This document shows positions 34,441 to 38,506 of a stretch of 38,506 nt of DNA, one piece after another (position 1 is the stretch's first letter; every line of letters begins with the position of its first letter). The stretch comes from a virus, in IMG/VR virus record IMGVR_UViG_3300031566_000165, positions 1-38,506 of that record; one strand, written 5' to 3'. A model generated the notes under the pieces. That model made no database searches. It worked only from the letters and a program-made list of their open reading frames with translations, and was not told the origin of the DNA. The position numbers and the translations under genes were made by a program.

Positions 34441-34974
34441 TTGAAGTTAAAGACTGTGGCAGTTCTCTGTGATTGGCAGATCAAGGCTCTCTGTAACGGG
34501 GGCGCGATAACTCCCTTCGACCCCACGCTGGTGAATCCCGCTTCCTTAGACGTTCGATTGGGTACTCACATCTTTGTGGAAGACGAGGAGGTAGGTCTGC
34601 ATGCCGCTTCGTTAGAAGGACATACACAAGACAACCCTTATTACCTGTACCCCAATGAGTTCATGCTCGCAGAGACTATGGAGACTTTTAACATCCCAGA
34701 GAATGTGTGCGCTCAGTATGCGTTGAAAAGTTCTCTAGCAAGAGCGGGATTTGAACATCTTCTCGCTGGTTGGATTGACCCAGGGTTCAGTAATTCTGTA
34801 CTTACACTCGAGCTGAAGAACGCTCGCAAATACCAACCAATCCCCCTCTGGCCTGGTATGCGTATCGGACAGATCATCTTTATGCAGATGGATGAAACTC
34901 CTCAAGTTAGCTACAAACAATCTGGTCGCTACAACGGTGACAGAAAGGTAGCTATGTGTAAGGGGCTTATGTAA
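34441..34974 (+). CDS. dcd: dCTP deaminase
   Basis: A 177-residue protein of the dCTP deaminase/dUTPase family, of normal length. It has VAVLCDWQIKALC at the N-terminus, PASLDVRLG (33-41), the substrate-site ALKSSLARAGFEHLLAGWID (94-113, with the KSSLAR motif), DPGFSNSVLTLELKN (113-127, the catalytic Glu being in LTLEL) and PLWPGMRIGQIIF. The enzyme turns dCTP into dUTP, feeding dTTP synthesis for phage DNA replication. The start is TTG 34441 or GTG 34456; the GTG gives the more typical N-terminus. TTG overlaps the stop of the shifted frame of the previous gene, hinting at coupling. Confidence 0.92.
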   Translation: MKLKTVAVLCDWQIKALCNGGAITPFDPTLVNPASLDVRLGTHIFVEDEEVGLHAASLEGHTQDNPYYLYPNEFMLAETMETFNIPENVCAQYALKSSLARAGFEHLLAGWIDPGFSNSVLTLELKNARKYQPIPLWPGMRIGQIIFMQMDETPQVSYKQSGRYNGDRKVAMCKGLM

Positions 34975-35151
34975 TATCTGGAGAGAACATCACATCGGTT
35001 TGTATACGTAACAACAAATGTAAATGTAATCAAACAAGTGCAAACTTGATGAGCATTGTTTAATTAGAAAAGTCTTTAATAACTAGAAAGTTGAACATAC
35101 TATAGCTCCAAGTAAATTTATGTAAAACCAACTCGCCCTATTTAAAAGGGG
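34975..35151. other. AT-rich spacer, no gene seen
   Basis: This gap is clearly AT-rich compared with the genes around it. I see no frame with coding character and no strong hairpin. It ends at the promoter at 35152, so it probably separates the dcd transcript from the MoxR operon. Confidence 0.5.
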
Positions 35152-35180
35152 TTGACACCATGAGCTCTATGCTCTAGATT
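35152..35180 (+). promoter_or_regulatory. Sigma-70-type promoter of the MoxR operon
   Basis: TTGACA (35152-35157) and TAGATT (35175-35180) are 17 bp apart, the best consensus promoter in the window. The spacer holds GAGC-TCTAT-GCTC, a small palindrome that could be an operator. The predicted start of transcription near 35187 leaves a leader of about 50 nt, ending in CATCACATCACACATC before ATG 35236. Confidence 0.75.
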
Positions 35181-35235
35181 CATTTACATGGGTGGCACCG
35201 ACCCGAACGCGGCGCGTACCATCACATCACACATC

Positions 35236-35661
35236 ATGAGTAAGATCACCGCTGCATCACTGATCACTAAAGCCCGCAAAACGGCAGCTGTCTGGAACGA
35301 AGCTGACGCAGCTTTATCTGAATGGAACGAGGGCTTCGGGCTAGAGCTCGACTGCCACAGGGATCTGCTGAAGAAAGAGTTCACCAAAGCCGATGCCCAA
35401 GGTCTCGATTTCAGTTGCTTCCAAGGCGAGCACTCCAGGCTGATCTACCCAGAGCTGGCAACTAGGATCATCGTCTCGATCCGAAAGGCACCGGCTGGGC
35501 ATGAAACCATCGAGGAAATGACTGCAGAGATCGACGAGCTCGAGTCGAAGCTCCGTCTCCTCAAGAAGAAGCGGAAGAACCGCATGGAGGAGATTGAACA
35601 AGAAGGAGAGTTCAACTTCCCTACCGAAAACATCACCATCGCTTTCAAGCGCACAAAGTAA
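35236..35661 (+). CDS. Coiled-coil protein heading the MoxR operon, 141 aa
   Basis: I start at ATG 35236 (MSKITAASLITKARKTAAVW); the frame before it covers the promoter leader. The 141-residue product is helical, with a long C-terminal coiled coil (TIEEMTAEIDELESKLRLLK and KKKRKNRMEEIEQEG). No enzyme motif. One base separates its stop from the next start, so it is an obligate operon member and may be an adaptor for the ATPase system. Confidence 0.75.
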   Translation: MSKITAASLITKARKTAAVWNEADAALSEWNEGFGLELDCHRDLLKKEFTKADAQGLDFSCFQGEHSRLIYPELATRIIVSIRKAPAGHETIEEMTAEIDELESKLRLLKKKRKNRMEEIEQEGEFNFPTENITIAFKRTK

Positions 35662-35662
35662 C

Positions 35663-36856
35663 ATGTCGGATCACATCTACCTGCTTCAAGTCGCAATCAG
35701 CGCCAAGGTCCGCCAAAGCACCACCATTCAATTCAAAGACCTGAAGCTCCCTGATTCCGTAGTCGACGCATTTGAGAAACAGAGAGCAGTCTCTGTACGC
35801 CCTGTGCTCTCCAGCAAGCTGAAGGATTACTTATCCGTCCTGCGGACTGAGCAACACAAGCTCTACGAAGAGTGCACCATCAATCAAGGCGACACCCATT
35901 TCCTCCACGGTGACTCGTTTAACGAAGCGATGGAGCGGATCGGATTCATCCGCAGCAAAGCAAAAGAGTTCAACAGTCTCCTGAATAATCTCTGGTACCA
36001 GGAGTACTCACAGTGGGTGACCACCGTGGACAACTTCTTGGATCCTCTCTTCTCCGAAGAGCCTGAGGCGCTCAAACTTGCTAAGGAGTTGTACCTTTCT
36101 CTTTTCCCTACGAAGAAAGAGTTCGAGAATCCGATCCAGGTGTTCGTGGTTGGTCCTAACCCCGTGTGTCTGACGGAAGCTCGGCACGCTGACGATCACC
36201 CACTGGCTGATCAGATCTTCCACGCGTCTTTGTCGCACACCACTGAGGTGTTGATGGCGGCGAAGGAAGGGGCAGCTGATCGTGCCTTCATGAAGGCAGC
36301 AAAGCTAATCGACGACCTCGATGTCCGGAAGGCAACTAACGTTTCCGAAAGGCAGACAGGGTCGACTAAATCTCGTGGCTCCTGGCAGCTTATCGCGCAG
36401 GATCTGCAACTGATTAGCAAGCACTGCGAGGGTTTTGATGGGGTGGCCTCTCTTGCCGAGAGGTTGCTTGAAGTCGGTGTGAACCTTCAGTCGTCAGTAC
36501 CCAAGATTCGAAACGAGGCCTTCAATCAATTCAGCGAAGTCAAGCGAGCTATCAGACGCGAACTTGATTCAATCGTGGAGGCGCGTCACTCAACCAAGGG
36601 ACTCGAAGCACTTCAAAAGTCTCTGTCCCTATCTGGAGAGTACGCCGACCTACTTGCTCAGATCGAACAGGTCACCACGCGGGCTGAACTGGACGAGCTA
36701 AGCAGCTTTGTAGAAGTCGAAAAAGGCATCTACCAACAGCGGGCAAAAGAACTCCAAAAGTCCGTTAACGCTAAGGCCGAACTTCTAAAAGCTTCTTCAA
36801 TCTCATTTGAGGACACTGTGAAAGAAGTCGTCTCCATAACTACTCCTGACTTTTAG
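35663..36856 (+). CDS. DUF3150-like protein of a phage MoxR module, 397 aa
   Basis: I start at ATG 35663 (MSDHIYLLQVAISAKVRQST). The 397-residue product is helical, begins with a short beta/helix unit and ends in coiled coils (ALQKSLSLSGEYADLLAQIE; VEKGIYQQRAKELQKSVNAK). Gene order with a MoxR-type ATPase two genes downstream matches phage clusters in which a DUF3150 protein accompanies CobS/MoxR-like ATPases and a CobT/VWA-like partner. I therefore suggest DUF3150, by context and general style, not by a proven motif. The family has no known activity. Confidence 0.65.
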   Translation: MSDHIYLLQVAISAKVRQSTTIQFKDLKLPDSVVDAFEKQRAVSVRPVLSSKLKDYLSVLRTEQHKLYEECTINQGDTHFLHGDSFNEAMERIGFIRSKAKEFNSLLNNLWYQEYSQWVTTVDNFLDPLFSEEPEALKLAKELYLSLFPTKKEFENPIQVFVVGPNPVCLTEARHADDHPLADQIFHASLSHTTEVLMAAKEGAADRAFMKAAKLIDDLDVRKATNVSERQTGSTKSRGSWQLIAQDLQLISKHCEGFDGVASLAERLLEVGVNLQSSVPKIRNEAFNQFSEVKRAIRRELDSIVEARHSTKGLEALQKSLSLSGEYADLLAQIEQVTTRAELDELSSFVEVEKGIYQQRAKELQKSVNAKAELLKASSISFEDTVKEVVSITTPDF

Positions 36857-36859
36857 ACC

Positions 36860-36961
36860 ATGAAACATCCGCTGAACATCAAACTCCTTCTCTCAAGCAA
36901 AGCACTTACCTGCGTTTACAAACGACCCTCGTTGATCAAGCGTCTCTTCAAAATTATCTGA
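36860..36961 (+). CDS. Basic micro-peptide, 33 aa
   Basis: ATG 36860, three bases after the previous stop, encodes MKHPLNIKLLLSSKALTCVY then KRPSLIKRLFKII before TGA 36959. It is hydrophobic and strongly basic, possibly amphipathic, and ends one base before the ATPase gene. The exact fit between two genes supports it, though a simple spacer is not excluded. Confidence 0.48.
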   Translation: MKHPLNIKLLLSSKALTCVYKRPSLIKRLFKII

Positions 36962-36962
36962 C

Positions 36963-38147
36963 ATGAACAAAACCCTGTTTGCCAACCTCCAGAACTTCCG
37001 CGCTTCTTTAAACGCTTCCTTCTTGGAGCGCAGCGTCGTCATTGACGGCTTACTCGCCAGCCTCATCACAAAACAGAATGCTTTCCTTTTCGGTCGACCA
37101 GGGACAGGTAAGTCCGAGCTTGTCCGAGCTGTAGCGAAAGGCTTCACTGGCTGCAGTTTCTTCGGTTATCTCCTCTCTCCCACGACGGATCCATCTGAGT
37201 TGTTTGGTCCTGTCGCTGTATCCAAACTCCTCAAGGATGAGTACACGAGAGACGTAGAGGGTTACCTACCTACAAGCAATATTGCTTTTCTCGACGAGCT
37301 CTTCCGAGGGAGTTCAGCCGTACTCAACTCTCTGTTGACGATCCTCAACGAGCGGACCTTCAACAACGGTAAGGATGTAATCGAGACACCTATTCAATCG
37401 ATCGTCGCCGCCACTAACTCGTTTCCTCAGGAAGAATCTCTTCAGGCATTCTGTGATCGCTTCCTTTTCAGGCCGACTGTTGAGTCCCTACTTAAGCCTG
37501 TATCGAAACGGATTCTTGACCAGTGGACGTTCGGTATTCAGCAACGACCTGCAGTCGAATCAGATCTCAAGTTCGAAGACTTGCTACAGCTTCAAAAAGA
37601 TGTAAATGAGATCAAAGTCGACGAGGAGTTCTTAGATCGTTTCAACCAAGTAATCGATCTCCTATCTGCTCGAGGAGTGTCGATTAGTGATCGGCGAAGA
37701 GTCCAGATCCTCAGGTTTATGCGTGGTTGGGCTCTTGTGCAGGGTGACGATTGTCTCTACGCGGAACACCTACATCGACCCTTCCCCCACATCGTCTACC
37801 AAAACAAAGAGGACATTCGAGCTATCAAGGAAGTCTTGATGCAGGCGATCCCAACTGCTGAGAAGCAGATGGAGGACATCAAGAAAGCTCAAAACGCAAT
37901 CATGACTGAGTACCACGGGGTCTTTACAAAGACATCTAAGTCTTTGAGCGAACTCAGCTCGAATGTAGAGAAACTAAAACGACACCATAAAGATCTCTCG
38001 ACCCTCGCGAATAAGCTCGATGAGATACTCGATGGCGGAAGCTACAGAGTTACCGCAGCTGCACGCAGGGAAGCAACAAAAGTATCTCAGCTGATCGAAC
38101 AGTCCAAACAACTTGTAGCTAAATCAATCTCAGACATCACACCATGA
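36963..38147 (+). CDS. MoxR-family AAA+ ATPase, RavA-like
   Basis: A 394-residue AAA+ protein. Walker A is GRPGTGKS (44-51). After it comes the RavA-like block YLLSPTTDPSELFGPVAVSK (69-88) and GYLPTSNIAFLDELFRGSSA (100-119), with Walker B IAFLDE. Then come LNSLLTILNERTFNNG (121-136), sensor 1 in VAATNSFPQEES (148-159) and arginine finger CDRFLFRP (164-171). The C-terminal third is a coiled coil. MoxR/RavA ATPases are hexameric chaperones that work with a VWA-domain partner such as ViaA. In phages their targets are unknown. The next gene, overlapping by 4 bp, sits where the partner belongs. Confidence 0.92.
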   Translation: MNKTLFANLQNFRASLNASFLERSVVIDGLLASLITKQNAFLFGRPGTGKSELVRAVAKGFTGCSFFGYLLSPTTDPSELFGPVAVSKLLKDEYTRDVEGYLPTSNIAFLDELFRGSSAVLNSLLTILNERTFNNGKDVIETPIQSIVAATNSFPQEESLQAFCDRFLFRPTVESLLKPVSKRILDQWTFGIQQRPAVESDLKFEDLLQLQKDVNEIKVDEEFLDRFNQVIDLLSARGVSISDRRRVQILRFMRGWALVQGDDCLYAEHLHRPFPHIVYQNKEDIRAIKEVLMQAIPTAEKQMEDIKKAQNAIMTEYHGVFTKTSKSLSELSSNVEKLKRHHKDLSTLANKLDEILDGGSYRVTAAARREATKVSQLIEQSKQLVAKSISDITP

Positions 38148-38506
38148 CTATCGAAAAACAAACCGAGTTTCTTCGTCTTGTTAACAACGAGCCATTGGTT
38201 CTCGCTGTCTCTGCACTGTCAGATTTTCTCTGGGATGACTTCGTAAGAGAGACGAGGCCTTCTGTCACATACTTAATAAACCAGTACGACTTTGTTCAGC
38301 TTTCTCGTTTCGGCAAAGAGCTCTTCGACTATCTGTACAACGGAGAGGTGACCACGCCTCTCATCACGTTTGATGCACTAGAGAATTACTTCCGTCAGAA
38401 ACAAAACGGAGACCCGGTTACTCTCCCTGAGGGTTATAAACCAGAAAACTCTCTCTGGTATGGCTTATTTGCAGACGTAATTAGCTCACCAGCATGGGAA
38501 TACATT
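38144..38506 (+). CDS. Probable partner of the MoxR ATPase, N-terminal part only (cut by right edge)
   Basis: ATG 38144 overlaps the ATPase stop (ATGA) and the frame stays open for 121 codons to the window edge. The visible part begins MTIEKQTEFLRLVNNEPLVL and is mixed helical with aromatic residues (NQYDFVQLSRFGKELFDYLY). In RavA-ViaA and CobS-CobT type operons the gene after the ATPase encodes a VWA protein whose VWA domain lies at the C-terminus. That part, with its MIDAS motif DxSxS, would be beyond this window, so the call is inferred from order. Confidence 0.7.
   Translation, partial: MTIEKQTEFLRLVNNEPLVLAVSALSDFLWDDFVRETRPSVTYLINQYDFVQLSRFGKELFDYLYNGEVTTPLITFDALENYFRQKQNGDPVTLPEGYKPENSLWYGLFADVISSPAWEYI

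Noticed and set aside
1-38506. CRISPR array, insertion sequence or integrase
   Set aside because: No regularly spaced repeats, no transposase-like frame with terminal inverted repeats, and no tyrosine or serine recombinase motif was seen.

Overview
The window looks like about 38.5 kb of the genome of a tailed double-stranded DNA phage (Caudoviricetes), read from both sides of the packaging and capsid region. Recognisable hallmark genes are the large terminase subunit (13534-15057, minus), the portal protein (7730-9970, minus) and an HK97-fold/N4-type major capsid protein (4689-5804, minus). A cyanobacterial host is the best guess. The evidence is a DUF4278 micro-protein, several small proteins of types I associate with cyanophages, and an exact copy of the cyanobacterial ribosomal boxA antitermination sequence. 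No integrase, replication polymerase or photosynthesis gene lies in this window, so the exact phage group stays open.

Layout. Bases 1-15057 are a mostly minus-strand morphogenesis block. In transcription order it runs: terminase, glycosyltransferase, DUF3310 protein, two small virion-like proteins, two tandem GT17 glycosyltransferases, portal, a scaffold-like protein overlapping the portal gene, capsid protein, a second capsid-associated protein, a helix-hairpin-helix protein and a long low-complexity protein that runs off the left edge. Two lone plus-strand genes (2919, 6766) interrupt it. Bases 15107-17361 (plus) hold a GT4 glycosyltransferase and a GH130-like beta-propeller protein. Bases 17381-21965 (minus) hold a tightly overlapping run of small proteins, several of them Ala/Gly-rich and virion-like, then an XRE-type regulator and a GT2 glycosyltransferase. 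Bases 22000-27159 are mixed-strand accessory DNA: zinc-ribbon proteins, a tRNA-Leu(UAA), a methyltransferase, and many very small proteins, several of them single-pass membrane peptides.

Bases 27160-28509 carry no convincing gene. They contain a GC-rich, highly structured element whose ends pair with each other and which finishes at a strong intrinsic terminator. I interpret this as a very large phage-encoded non-coding RNA of roughly 930 nt or more, comparable in size and setting to GOLLD/ROOL-type RNAs. It contains the boxA motif of cyanobacterial rRNA operons. It is the most interesting object in the window.

Bases 28510-38506 (plus) are probably early or middle genes. A chain of nine small genes, many joined by the stop-start sequence TGATCATG, is followed by a cysteine-rich phage protein, more micro-proteins, a MarR-like winged-helix protein and dCTP deaminase. 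After a good sigma-70 promoter comes an operon with a coiled-coil protein, a DUF3150-like protein, a RavA/MoxR AAA+ ATPase and the start of a probable partner gene cut by the right edge.

Taken together, the window pairs a conventional packaging and capsid module with unusually many sugar-related genes (five glycosyltransferases and a GH130-like protein, plus a nearby methyltransferase), which probably act on the virion or the host surface. It also carries accessory host-takeover modules: the giant RNA, the MoxR system and nucleotide metabolism.
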